Shown: positions 17,987-26,656 of the stretch, piece by piece
Position numbering within the stretch: position 1 is the first letter of the stretch
Layout: every line of letters begins with the position of its first letter
From: Pseudonocardia sp. HH130629-09
Lineage (GTDB): Bacteria > Actinomycetota > Actinomycetes > Mycobacteriales > Pseudonocardiaceae
Direction: 5' to 3'
DNA: 64,000 bases
Assembly (NCBI RefSeq): GCF_001294645.1
Contig: NZ_CP011868.1
Location: forward strand, 372,001 to 436,000
The notes under the pieces: model-generated
The model's input: the letters and a program-made list of their open reading frames with translations, nothing else
The model's database searches: none
What the model was told of the DNA's origin: nothing
Made by a program: the position numbers and the translations under genes

Positions 17987-19908
17987 GGCCCCGCCACCGG
18001 GCCTCGGGACGCAGGACGCCGGGGTCGGGTCGGGCATCGGGCTGCTCCAGGGGGTCGTCGGGGACGGCGTACTGGTCGGCGACGAGGCGCCAGGCCGTGA
18101 CCCGGGGGTCGGCGGGCGCGCCGACGGCCGCCGCGACCGGCGGCGGGGCGGCCGGAACCGCGCCCACCGGCACGCCGGCCGGGGTGACGGCCGGGTCGCC
18201 GTGCGGCGGCACCGGCGGCGGGGTGGAGCGGCCGTGGGTGGCGGCACCGTGGGGCGCCGGGGCGTCGGGGTGGGGGACGGCGAGGTCACCGGTGGTGACG
18301 GCGTGGTGGGCCGGGCCCGGGGGCCCCGCGGGAGCGGGGCAGTGCGGGGCGACGGCGTGGTCGGCGATGCGGGGCTCGGTGACGTGGGGGTGGGTGGTGT
18401 CGGGGCCGGTGGGATGGGCGCCCGCCGCGCTCCCGGGGGTCGGGCCGCCGCTCGTGGGTCGGTCCGGCGCGCCACCGCCGGCCGTGGGGTCGTCGGGCCC
18501 GGTGGGCGTCGCGCCGTGCGGGGCGGGATCGCCGGTGGCGCCGTACGGGACGGGGCCGTCGTGCGTCGACGGCGGTACCCCGTCCGCGGCCCCCGTGGCC
18601 GGCACGCCGCTGGGGGCGCGGGTGCCGCTGGTCGTCGCGTCGCCGGACGGCGGGCGGTGCTCGGCTCCGCTGGTCGTCGTGTCGCCCGGTCGGTCCGGGG
18701 TGTCGTCGGGGGGGGCGGTGTGTCGCCCGCGGACGGAGTATCGCCACCCGGCGGAGTGCCGCCACTGGACGGAGTGCCGCCACCGGATGGTGGGGTGCCG
18801 TCATCGGGAGGTGTGGCGCTGCCGGACGGTGCCCCGTGGTCGGCGGCGCTGCCGGGTGGCGTCTCGCGGCCGGTGGTGTCGCCGTCGCCGGAGGGGCTCC
18901 GCCCGTCCCGGGCCTGCCGTTCCCGACGGATCGTGGCGCCGATCAGGATCCCGGCGCCACCGAGCGCCCCGCCCGCGAGCACCGCGGCGGTCACGGCCGT
19001 GCCGCCGTCGTCGGGGCCACCGCGGTCGCCCGGGGTGCCGGCGTCGCCCGCCGGGGACGCCGGAGCGGTCCCGGGGTCACCGGTCCCGGGTGCGGTGTCC
19101 GTGGCGGGGGCGTCGCCGGTGCGGGGGTCGTCGGTCGCGGTGGCGTCCGCGGGGTCCCGCCCGGCGGAGGGCCCGCCGACGTCGATCGGTCGCGCACCGG
19201 GCACCCCGGCCCGTCCGTTCCCGGTCAGCACCGCCGCCGTGAGCCCGCCGAAGCCGATCCCCGCGAACACCGACGTCCCCGACCCCGCGCCGTCCACCGG
19301 GACCGGACCCGTGTCGTCGCCGGCGCCGCCGGTGCCGTGTGGGGGCCCGCCGGGGGCGGGGCCGGGACGGCGGGGGAGGCGGCTGCGGTGCCGTCGTGGG
19401 TCACGACCGGGGCCGCGCCCCAGCCGGTCCACGGTGCGCCGGTGGCGTGGGTGTCGTCGTCGTAGCGGATCATGAGCTCCGCGGCCCGACCGGCCGAGTT
19501 GCCCGCGGCGAGGTCGGCGGCCGCCCAGTCGTCGAGCAGGGCCGGGCCCACGGGTGCGGTCTCCGGCGGTGCCGGGGCCGCGGCGGCCGGCATCCGGGCC
19601 CGCAGGTCCGCGGCGAGCCCGGCCTGGGTGGCGAGTGCGTCGGCGGTGCGCTCGGCGTCGGCGGTGGCGGAGACGACCCAGCCGTCGAGTGTCCCGAGCG
19701 CCACGGTGACGCCGTCCGCGGCCGTGCCGGACCATCCCCCCGACAGGCCGCGGACCTGGCCGGACAGCTCGCGGTGGACGTCGGTGAGTGCGGCCGCGGC
19801 GTCGCGCCACGCCCGTTCCGCCCCGGCCGACGCCGCGGGCCCCGGACCGGCCGCCACCATCGCGGCGATCTCGGCGTGGCCGAGCCCCGCCCAGCGCGGC
19901 GCGGTCAC
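17979..19908 (-). pseudogene. PPE/WXG100-like ESX substrate with Pro/Gly/Thr-rich tail, two frameshifts
   Basis: Read across three frames this is one protein of about 643 residues. Frame one (19908 to about 19345) is a helical WXG-like domain with LSGGWSGTAADGV. Frame two (about 19341-18715) has two hydrophobic stretches (VFAGIGFGGLTAAVL, AVTAAVLAGGALGGAGILIG) and Gly/Asp/Thr repeats. Frame three (about 18707-17979) is a Pro/His/Gly/Thr-rich tail. The joins lie at a G5 run (19341-19345) and a G8 run (18708-18715), each behaving as if one base were lost. The GTG start overlaps the upstream stop as GTGA. With the same composition on both sides of each join, sequence error or very recent mutation is likelier than old decay. 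Confidence 0.7.
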
Positions 19909-20240
19909 CGGGCGCCGCCGTTCAGCGCGTCCGTCGTCGACTCCTCGGTGCGGGTGTAGGCGCGACCGGTGGCGGCGGCCGCGTCGCGTGCCCGCAGCAG
20001 GTCCGCGTGCACCGTGCGCAGCCGGCCGATCGCCGCGTCCGGGCCGTCCGCGGCGTGGACGGCGTAGCGGGCGGCGGCTTCGGCGCTGGCCGGGTCACCG
20101 AGCCAGGGCTCGACCCGGCGGGCGTCGGCTTCGAGGGTGCGCAGCGCGGCGGCCAGCCGGGACGCGGCCCGGTCGAGCGCCTCCGCCGCCCCGGCCGGGG
20201 CCGCCGGGTCGACGCGCAGGTCCGGGGAGATGTCGGGCAC
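19905..20240 (-). CDS. Small WXG100/ESX-like helical protein
   Basis: A 111-residue helical protein. Two long helices (about 16-40 and 60-90, AAEALDRAASRLAAALRTLE and later RLRTVHADLLRARDA) flank a turn with EPWLGDPAS, where WLG replaces the usual WXG. Small proteins of this type pair with PPE-like partners and leave by type VII secretion. The GTG at 20240 is the best start for family length, though the frame extends upstream. Its stop overlaps the PPE-like start (GTGA), so the two are translated together and probably form a heterodimer. Confidence 0.65.
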   Translation of the reverse strand: MPDISPDLRVDPAAPAGAAEALDRAASRLAAALRTLEADARRVEPWLGDPASAEAAARYAVHAADGPDAAIGRLRTVHADLLRARDAAAATGRAYTRTEESTTDALNGGAR

Positions 20241-20355
20241 GTCGGCCTCCGGTGCGGACGGGCGGATCACGGACGGGCACACGCTAGGCCGGCACCGGTC
20301 GTCGCCGCGGGGGTTCGGCGGGGACCGGTCGCGATCGCGAAGCCCGCACACGACG

Positions 20356-20400
20356 ACACCCCCGTCCGCGACCGGTGGGTACCGGTGCGGACGGGGGTGT
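20356..20400 (-). terminator. Hairpin terminator of the 168-aa hypothetical gene
   Basis: ACACCCCCGTCCGC (20356-20369) pairs perfectly with GCGGACGGGGGTGT (20387-20400); the loop contains a further ACCGGT pairing. It sits 10 nt past the stop at 20410. Confidence 0.75.
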
Positions 20401-20409
20401 GCGTCGCGG

Positions 20410-20916
20410 TCAGGCCGCCGTCACCTCGGCCGGGGCCGGGACCTCGACCGGAGCGCACCCGCGGAGCGGGCACGGCGGTGGGGCCCAGGGCCGTGGTGTC
20501 CCGTCGTGGGCGGGAACGGTCCCCGCGAACGGCCACCGGCCTGCGAAACGCTGCAGGTACCAGTAGACGAACAGGTGGTCCGGGTCCTCCGGGGCGGTGA
20601 CGAACAACGCGCGTCCGCCCAGGTCGGTGACCCAGGCGGCGTACTCGTTCGAGACCTGGCCCGGTGGGCGCGAGGCCCGCCGGGTGAGGAGCCAGTCCTC
20701 CGCCCGGGTGCGCCAGGTAGCCAGCGCGGTCGGGTGCAGGGTGGCCCCCGGGAGCTCCCGGAGGTTGGCGGTGAAGGTGCCGATCAGGACCCCGCCCGCG
20801 CCGTACGCGGAGGAGGTCAGGGTGAGCAGGGAGTGCGGGCCCGGGATCGGGCCGTCGGTGTGGACGTGCGTCGTGACGTGGAACGTCGGCGACGCGGGGT
20901 CGAACTCTGGGGGCAT
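20410..20916 (-). CDS. Hypothetical protein, 168 aa
   Basis: I do not recognise the family. It is soluble, rich in aromatic residues and His near the N-terminus (TFHVTTHVHTDGP) and has WVTDLGGRALFVTAPEDPD and LFVYWYLQRFAGRWPF in the middle, followed by a Pro-rich end with a CPLRGC pair of Cys. The ATG at 20916 was chosen because coding character begins there; an upstream extension of about 66 residues is open but doubtful. A clear terminator follows. Neither neighbour gives a functional hint. Confidence 0.55.
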   Translation of the reverse strand: MPPEFDPASPTFHVTTHVHTDGPIPGPHSLLTLTSSAYGAGGVLIGTFTANLRELPGATLHPTALATWRTRAEDWLLTRRASRPPGQVSNEYAAWVTDLGGRALFVTAPEDPDHLFVYWYLQRFAGRWPFAGTVPAHDGTPRPWAPPPCPLRGCAPVEVPAPAEVTAA

Positions 20917-21214
20917 GACGGATCCTGTGACGTCTCGGTCGAACTGGGACGGCTCACGGCGCGGCAGGGCCTGCGTGGTGAGCGGATCCGCGGCGCGGTA
21001 CTCCGCGTGGCGGTAGTTCCGGGCCCCGTGGATCGGGCACACGGGTCGGCTGTGGAGTTGTCGTGGGTACTGCTCGGTGCATGCCGCGGGCGCCGGACGG
21101 CGTGCACGACACACCGAGGACGCTAGAACGGCCGGGCGTGCCGGTCAACGGGCCGTGACCCGCTCGGCACGGCCCGTTGCCACGGACCGCGGAGGATGAG
21201 CGTGCCGGACCGGG

Positions 21215-21798
21215 TCAGCCCTCGTCCGCCAGCCGCCCCAGCACGACGACGTCGACCCGCTCGCCGTCGACGGTCCACGCCTCCCGCAGCCGGCCCTCCG
21301 GCACGAACCCCAGCGCCGCGGCGACGGCGGCGGAGGCCCGGTTCGGCTCGGCGTGGCACCAGGTGACGCGGTGCAGCCCGAGCCCGCCGAAGGCGAAGCG
21401 CACGACCGCCCCGGCCGCGGTGCGGGCCAGGCCGCGGCCGGGGCGGCGGCAAGCGTCCAGCAGCGCAGCTCCGCGGTGCCGTGGGCCAGGTCGAGGTGCT
21501 CCAGGGTGATCTCCCCGAGCATCTCCCCGGTCGTCGGCTCGGCCACGGCCCAGGCGCAGCGGGTGCCGCGGGCCCAGCCGTCGATCCGGTCGGCGACGTG
21601 CGCGGTCACCTGTGCGTCGAAGTCCGGGGCCGCGGGGTCGGGCCGGTTGCGCCAGCGCCGGATCTCCGGGTCCCGGCAGGACGCGGCGACGGCCGGGCGG
21701 TCGTCCACCCGGCCGTCGTGCCGCAGCCCGCGCAGGTACCACGCCCCGGCGTTGATCTCGACCGGGTCGAGCACCGGGTCGAGCACCGGGACGGGCAC
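21215..21798 (-). pseudogene. GNAT-family N-acetyltransferase, one frameshift
   Basis: An RimJ/RimL-type acetyltransferase of about 194 residues when joined. The first frame (from GTG 21798) holds the N-terminus and WAVAEPTTGEMLGEITLEHLDL; the second frame holds RGLARTAAGAVVRFAFGGL (acetyl-CoA pyrophosphate loop region) and VTWCHAEPNRASAAVAAALGF. The shift lies near 21430-21455 and equals one lost base. Motifs on both sides are intact, so it is either freshly broken or a sequence error. It begins 5 nt after accA3, and its first codons contain a 12-bp direct repeat (LDPVLDPV). The substrate is unknown. Confidence 0.75.
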
Positions 21799-21802
21799 CG
21801 CG

Positions 21803-23581
21803 TCAGTCCTTGATCTCGCAGATCACGGTGCCCTGGGTGACCGAGGAGCCCTGCTCCGCGTCCAGGCCGGTCACGGTGCCGGACTTCGTCGCGGTGACCG
21901 GGTTCTCCATCTTCATCGCCTCGAGGACGACGATCAGGTCCCCCACCTCGACGGTGTCGCCCTCGGAGACCGCGACCTTGATGATCGTGCCCTGCATCGG
22001 CGCGGTGACGGCGTCGCCCGAGGCCTTCGCCCCGCCGCCGCCCTTGCCGCCGCGCTTGCGCGGGGCCGCCTTGGCCGGGCCGCCGCCGTTGCCGCCTCCG
22101 CCGAGGGCGAGGTCGCCGGGCAGCGAGACCTCCAGGCGTCGCCCGCCGACCTCGACGACGACGGTCTGCCGCTCGCCGGAGGTGTCTTCGGCGCCCGCAC
22201 CGCCCTCGAACGGCGGAACGGTGTTGTTCCACTCGGTCTCGATCCAGCGGGTGTGCACGGTGAAGTCCTCGAGGGTCTCGGCGGCGTAGGCCGGGTCCTC
22301 GACGACGAGACGGTGGAACTCGAGCACGGTCGCCATGCCCTCGACCGTGAACTCGGCGAGCGCGCGCCGGGCCCGCTGCAGCGCCTGCTGCCGGTCGCTG
22401 CCCCACACGATCAGCTTCGCCAGCAGCGAGTCGAACTGGCCGCCGATGACCGAGCCGTCGTCGACACCCGCGTCCATCCGCACGCCCGGACCGGCCGGGT
22501 ACCAGATCCGCTCGACGGTGCCCGGCGCCGGCAGGAAGTTCCGCCCGGCGTCCTCGCCGTTGATGCGGAACTCGATGGCGTGCCCGCGCGGCTCCGGGTC
22601 GCCGTCGAAGTCCAGCTCCTGGCCCTCGGCGATCCGGAACATCTGGCGGACCAGGTCGATCCCGGTGGTCTCCTCCGAGACCGGGTGCTCGACCTGCAGC
22701 CGGGTGTTCACCTCCAGGAAGGTGATCATGCCGTCCTGGCCGACGAGGAACTCGACGGTGCCGGCGCCGTAGTAGCCGGCCTCCTTGCAGATCGCCTTCG
22801 AGGCCTCGTACAGGGTCGTGCGCTGCTCGTCGGTGAGGAACGGCGCGGGCGCCTCCTCGACCAGCTTCTGGAAGCGGCGCTGCAGCGAGCAGTCACGCGT
22901 CCCGACGACGACCACGTTGCCGTGCTGGTCGGCCAGCACCTGGGTCTCGACGTGGCGCGGCTTGTCCAGGTAGCGCTCGACGAAGCACTCGCCGCGGCCG
23001 AACGCGGCGGTGGCCTCGCGGACCGCGGACTCGTACAGCTCGGCGATCTCGGAGCGCTCGCGGGCGACCTTCATGCCGCGCCCGCCACCGCCGAAGGCGG
23101 CCTTGATCGCGACCGGCAGGCCGTGCTCGTCGGCGAAGGCGATGACCTCGTCCGCGTCCTCGACCGGGTTCTTGGTGCCGGGCACCAGTGGGGCGCCGGC
23201 CTTCAGGGCGATGTGCCGTGCGGTCACCTTGTCGCCGAGGTCGCGGATCGACTGCGGCGACGGCCCGATCCAGGTGAGGCCGGCGTCGATCACGGCCTGG
23301 GCGAAGTCGGCGTTCTCCGACAGGAAGCCGTAGCCGGGGTGGATCGCGTCGGCGCCGGACTGCTTCGCGGCACCGATGACCTTCTCGATGTCGAGGTAGG
23401 ACTCGGCGGCGGTGGAGCCGCCCAGCGCGAAGGCCTCGTCGGCGAGACGCACGAACATCGCGTCCCGGTCCGGGTCGGCGTAGACGGCGACGCTCTCCAG
23501 TCCCGCGTCCTTCGCTGCTCGGATCACGCGTACGGCGATCTCTCCCCGGTTGGCGACGAGCACTTTGCGCAGTGCGGGCAC
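21803..23581 (-). CDS. accA3: Acetyl-/propionyl-CoA carboxylase alpha chain (biotin carboxylase + BCCP)
   Basis: A 592-residue two-domain biotin enzyme. Residues 1-450 are biotin carboxylase: [17 protein letters not shown] at the start, [15 protein letters not shown] near 85, ATP-binding [11 protein letters not shown] near 165, [12 protein letters not shown] near 290. A Gly/Lys-rich linker leads to the biotin carrier domain with EAMKMENP near residue 558, whose Lys receives biotin. It carboxylates biotin with bicarbonate and ATP and serves AccD partners such as AccD5 here, feeding fatty and mycolic acid-type synthesis or propionate use. ATG at 23581 follows GGAGGAG. Closest to AccA3 of mycobacteria. 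Confidence 0.96.
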   Translation of the reverse strand: MPALRKVLVANRGEIAVRVIRAAKDAGLESVAVYADPDRDAMFVRLADEAFALGGSTAAESYLDIEKVIGAAKQSGADAIHPGYGFLSENADFAQAVIDAGLTWIGPSPQSIRDLGDKVTARHIALKAGAPLVPGTKNPVEDADEVIAFADEHGLPVAIKAAFGGGGRGMKVARERSEIAELYESAVREATAAFGRGECFVERYLDKPRHVETQVLADQHGNVVVVGTRDCSLQRRFQKLVEEAPAPFLTDEQRTTLYEASKAICKEAGYYGAGTVEFLVGQDGMITFLEVNTRLQVEHPVSEETTGIDLVRQMFRIAEGQELDFDGDPEPRGHAIEFRINGEDAGRNFLPAPGTVERIWYPAGPGVRMDAGVDDGSVIGGQFDSLLAKLIVWGSDRQQALQRARRALAEFTVEGMATVLEFHRLVVEDPAYAAETLEDFTVHTRWIETEWNNTVPPFEGGAGAEDTSGERQTVVVEVGGRRLEVSLPGDLALGGGGNGGGPAKAAPRKRGGKGGGGAKASGDAVTAPMQGTIIKVAVSEGDTVEVGDLIVVLEAMKMENPVTATKSGTVTGLDAEQGSSVTQGTVICEIKD

Positions 23582-23696
23582 GGTCGAACTCCTCCGGTCA
23601 CGGCGCCGGCCCGATGCTCCGGCGCAGGGTTACCGGGGAGTGTAGGAGCCGCGGGCCGGGAAACTACCGGTGGGGAACGTGGTGATGGCAACGCTC

Positions 23697-24131
23697 TCAC
23701 CCGTCCGTGCCCCGCGACCCCGGTCGTGATCGGTCCAGGCGTGACCGGTGCCACCACCGTGCGACCCGGCCACGGGGCCGTGGGGCGGTCCGGCCGTCGT
23801 AGTGCAGCGCCGCCTCGCGCGCGGCCAGCTCACGTCGGGCGCCCGCACCGAGCCGCCCGGCGACCGCCAGCTCGCGGGCCAGGTCCCAGCCCTCCCGCTG
23901 GGCGCCGTAGGGGGCGACGCCGTCGAAGCGGGCGGCGAACCGGGCCTGCCAGCCCGTCCCGGCGTCGACGGCGAGCAGCGGCCACGCCGCGGCGACGAGC
24001 CCGGCCCGCTTGCGCAGCAGGGCGGCCCGGGCCGCGGCCAGCCGCGCCTCGTCGAACCCGGCCGGGTTCGCCCCGCCCGCGACGAGCGCCGCCACCAGCT
24101 CGGTCTGCCGTTGCGCGAGGTCCCCGCTCAC
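23697..24131 (-). CDS. Small MNIO partner protein (SCO6045-like C-terminal domain)
   Basis: A 144-residue helical protein: GDLAQRQTELVAALVAGG, DEARLAAARAALLRKRAGLVA, then WPLLAVDAGTGWQARFAARF and DGVAPYGAQREGWDLARELA, ending with a basic Arg-rich tail. I match it from memory to the SCO6045-like partner found beside DUF692 proteins in actinobacteria, which may act like the leader-binding partner of other MNIO enzymes. The GTG start overlaps the end of the DUF692 gene by 4 bp (GTGA), implying a complex or strict co-expression. The SCO6045-like assignment is moderate; the gene pairing is directly visible. Confidence 0.65.
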   Translation of the reverse strand: MSGDLAQRQTELVAALVAGGANPAGFDEARLAAARAALLRKRAGLVAAAWPLLAVDAGTGWQARFAARFDGVAPYGAQREGWDLARELAVAGRLGAGARRELAAREAALHYDGRTAPRPRGRVARWWHRSRLDRSRPGSRGTDG

Positions 24132-25019
24132 GTCGTGCCCGTCCGGTCCGCGGCGGGCGCGGTCACCGGCCCGGCCCCGTGGCGGGAGTCCACACCCGTC
24201 CGGCACGGCGACGCGTGCCCGGCCGTGGCCGCCACGGCGTCCAGCTCCGCGCGCAGCTCCGCGGCGGGCGGGTAGCGGCCGTCGCGCTCCAGCATCACCG
24301 GCGTCGGCACCGGCAGCAGCGCCACGGTGTGGGTCAGCAGCGCCAGCACCGCGTCCGGGACGGGGTCGGTGTGGGTGTCGTGCAGCAGCCCCGTCGCGTC
24401 GGCGGCGTGCCCGGCGACGTGGCAGTAGGCCACCGCCCCGGTGGCAGGCCGGCGAGCAGCGCGTCGACGTCGGCCCGCGGGTCGCGGCCCCGGTTGCGGG
24501 CGTTGACGTAGGTGTTCGCGACGTCGAGCAGCAGCGGAGACCCGGTCCTGTCGTGCGGCCGGTGCAGGAACTCCGCCTCGTCGAACTCGTCGTCGGGCCA
24601 GTCGAACAGCGCCGCGATCGGCTCCGGCGCCAGTGGGACGTCCAGCTCCGGCCGGGTCGCCGCCACGTTCGCGGCGAGCACGTCGAGCGCGTCCCGGGTG
24701 CGGGGAGCGGCAGCAGGTGCCCGGCCTCGACCCCGCCCGCCCGGGTGAACGCGATGTGCTCGCTGACCAGTGCCGCACCCGTCGCGGCGACGCAGGCCGC
24801 GAGGTGGGCGACCCGCCCCGGGGCGACGCCCTCGGGGGAGCCGGGCGACAGCCGCACCCCGTGCACGACGACCGGCCTGCGCAGCAGCGACGCCGGGACC
24901 GCGTCGGGGTGCAGCGACTCGGCGACGACCGCGTGGAAGGCGAGGCCGTCGACATCGTCGAGGACCGCCGCGATCCCGCTGCGCCAGCCGACCCCGGTCC
25001 CGCCCGGGACACCCGTCAT
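24128..25019 (-). pseudogene. DUF692 / multinuclear non-heme iron oxidase (MNIO), two frameshifts
   Basis: Joining three frames gives an almost complete TIM-barrel MNIO of about 297 residues. Frame one (from 25019) holds FHAVVAESLH, VVVHGVRLSPGS and LVSEHIAFT. Frame two (about 24700-24445) holds LLLDVANTYVNARN. Frame three (about 24445-24128) holds AYCHVAGHAADATGL and HDTHTDPVPD. These His, Glu, Asn and Asp residues are the usual iron ligands, so the active site is intact apart from the shifts. MNIOs modify Cys or Asp in ribosomally made peptides. Shifts lie near 24692-24705 and 24436-24450 and each looks like one lost base. It sits between a Gly/Cys-tailed membrane protein and a small partner. 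Confidence 0.82.
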
Positions 25020-25112
25020 CTGGTCACCTCCGCCGTACGAGCCGTTCCCGCAGCTTCACACCCCCCACGGTGCAGCTGCGGGGACGGCAGATCCGGTTCC
25101 CCCGTCGCGGGC

Positions 25113-26024
25113 TCAGCCGCCGCAGCCGCCCCCGCCGCCGCTGTCGCTGCCGGACCAGCCGACGGCGCCCCCGCCGTCGGAGGAGCCGCCCCCGGTCGCG
25201 GCGGGCGCCCCGCCGAGCGTGCCGAGCTTCTGCGCGGCGAGCTCCTCGGCGAAGGCAGGCTCGGCGGCCAGCATCGCGCCCACTCCGAACGCCCCGACCG
25301 ACAGCGCGGCCGCGGCGGGCCCGACGGCCGTCCAGTCCGGGCGCATCGACGGCGACAGTGCGTCGTGGCGGGACCGCACGGCGGCGAGCGCGGCGTCCCC
25401 GGCCCGGGTCCGGGCGGGCACCTGCGTCGCGAGGACCGCCGCGAACACCGCGGTGGCGGCGACGAGCACCAGCAGGAACCCGACCGGGCGCCCGCCGCCC
25501 AGCCCGGCGGCGATCCGGACCGCACCGACGAGGGCGAGCGCCCCGACCGGCCAGGCGGTCGCCCGGTGGCGGGCCCGGTCGGCAGGGGACAGCAGCAGCC
25601 CCGCGGTCTCCAGCCGCTGGGCGGCCCGGGTCAGCTCGGTGCGGACCGGCTCGTGGGTGCCCAGCATCCGGCCCGGGGTCAGGCGCTGCGCAGAGCGGTG
25701 GATCGCGCGCTGCAGCGCCGACGCGCCGTGCCCGGGGACCCGGCCCGCCCGTACCTGGCCCGTGGTGCGGCCGGAGGTGACCAGGCTGCCGTCGACGTGC
25801 ATGGCCGACAGGGCCGCGTACACGGCCAGCTCGGGCCCGCCGTTGAGGTACGCGACGTCCTCGGGTCTGCTGTCGAGGGTGTCGGCGCCGCGCGGATCCC
25901 CCTGCGCGATCGCCCGCCGCCGGCGCAGCACGATCCCGGACACCAGGACCAGCGCGACGACGTAGAGGACCAGGAAGGTCTGGCCCGGGATGCCCCAGGT
26001 GTCCCCGGTGAGGTTCGTGCCCAT
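25113..26024 (-). CDS. TIGR04222-type membrane protein with Gly/Ser/Cys-rich C-terminal tail
   Basis: A 303-residue protein. A first membrane helix (TFLVLYVVALVLVSGIVL, about 15-32) is followed by the conserved region VAYLNGGPELAVYAALSAMHVDGSL typical of TIGR04222. Two more helices follow (about 170-220), then one near AAALSVGAFGVGAMLAA. The last 30 residues are low complexity (GGGSSDGGGAVGWSGSDSGG and then GGGCGG) with a single Cys three residues from the end. ATG at 26024 was chosen because the preceding GGTGGAG is a fair binding site. Gene order with DUF692 suggests its tail could be the substrate of the oxidase; that is inference. Confidence 0.78.
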   Translation of the reverse strand: MGTNLTGDTWGIPGQTFLVLYVVALVLVSGIVLRRRRAIAQGDPRGADTLDSRPEDVAYLNGGPELAVYAALSAMHVDGSLVTSGRTTGQVRAGRVPGHGASALQRAIHRSAQRLTPGRMLGTHEPVRTELTRAAQRLETAGLLLSPADRARHRATAWPVGALALVGAVRIAAGLGGGRPVGFLLVLVAATAVFAAVLATQVPARTRAGDAALAAVRSRHDALSPSMRPDWTAVGPAAAALSVGAFGVGAMLAAEPAFAEELAAQKLGTLGGAPAATGGGSSDGGGAVGWSGSDSGGGGGCGG

Positions 26025-26041
26025 CTCCACCACCCCCTGCG

Positions 26042-26085
26042 GTGAGCGACACTTCGTCGTTCGAAGCAGTGTGCGCCCGCTCACC
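26042..26085. promoter_or_regulatory. Nested inverted repeat upstream of the TIGR04222-MNIO operon
   Basis: GTGAGC (26042-26047) pairs with GCTCAC (26080-26085), and between them ACACT/AGTGT and CTTCG/CGAAG can pair. It lies 18-61 nt before the ATG at 26024 and could be an operator or a 5' leader hairpin. Confidence 0.4.
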
Positions 26086-26135
26086 CCTGGAGAGTGACCG
26101 ATTTGAGGTGGACTTGAGGAAGGGCCGCGCACGGG

Positions 26136-26170
26136 GACAGCCGGGGTCACCGACGGTGACCCCGGCTGTC
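26136..26170. terminator. Perfect 16-bp stem terminator after the sufE gene
   Basis: GACAGCCGGGGTCACC, a 3-nt loop and GGTGACCCCGGCTGTC. It lies 22 nt beyond the sufE stop on the minus strand and separates that operon from the TIGR04222 cluster. Confidence 0.8.
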
Positions 26171-26192
26171 GCGGGAGTGAGCTCGTGGGGCC

Positions 26193-26656
26193 TCAGCCGG
26201 TGGCGGCCCGCACCTGGTTCTTGATGCGCGCCAACATCGCGGCGATGCCACGCAGCCGCAGCGGGCTGACGGCCTCGGCGAGGCCGAGGTCGGTGTAGAA
26301 GTCGTCCGGGACGGCCAGGACCGTCGCGGCGGGCTGCCCGTCGAGCCCGGTCATCATGATCGAGGCGAACCCGCGGGTGGTCGGCGCCTCCTTCGGCGCG
26401 GAGAAGAACAGGTGGACCGGCCGCTCGGCAGGCGGGTCGCCCGGGGTGCCCGCCACCTCGACCGCGAGGAACAGCGGCGACTGGCACTCGTGGACCTGCT
26501 CCATGGTGTCCGCGGTGTCGGCGTAGCGTTCGGGCAGGTCCGGCAGCTCCTGGGACAGCTCCAGCAGCAGCTGGAGACGGTCCTTCGGGCCGACCGCGGC
26601 GAAGTCCTCGACCAGCTCGGCCAGGTCGGGGGGAGTGTGCCGGGATCGCCGCTCAC
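26193..26656 (-). pseudogene. sufE: SufE-family protein, one frameshift near the N-terminus
   Basis: SufE proteins accept sulfur on a Cys and stimulate cysteine desulfurase. The C-terminal 103 residues ([17 protein letters not shown] onward) are open with the active-site Cys in HECQSPL. The upstream sequence in the same frame ([20 protein letters not shown]) is also SufE-like but has no start codon. The natural GTG at 26656 overlaps the sseA stop (GTGA) and reads [10 protein letters not shown], and it meets the main frame if the C6 run at 26628-26633 (G6 on the plus strand) had one more base. So the gene is complete but for one homopolymer base. Adjacent to the sulfurtransferase sseA, as in mycobacteria. 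Confidence 0.8.

Noticed and set aside
17207..19810. A single 867-residue minus-strand open frame
   Set aside because: It is a chimera of frames. Its ends match EspG and the middle of the PPE-like protein, but the first and middle parts are out of frame with the conserved domains. It was split into EspG and a frameshifted PPE-like gene.
21353..24511. 1,052-codon plus-strand open frame opposite accA3
   Set aside because: Antisense to accA3, which has full biotin carboxylase and biotin carrier motifs. The plus frame is low-complexity Arg/Gly/Val.
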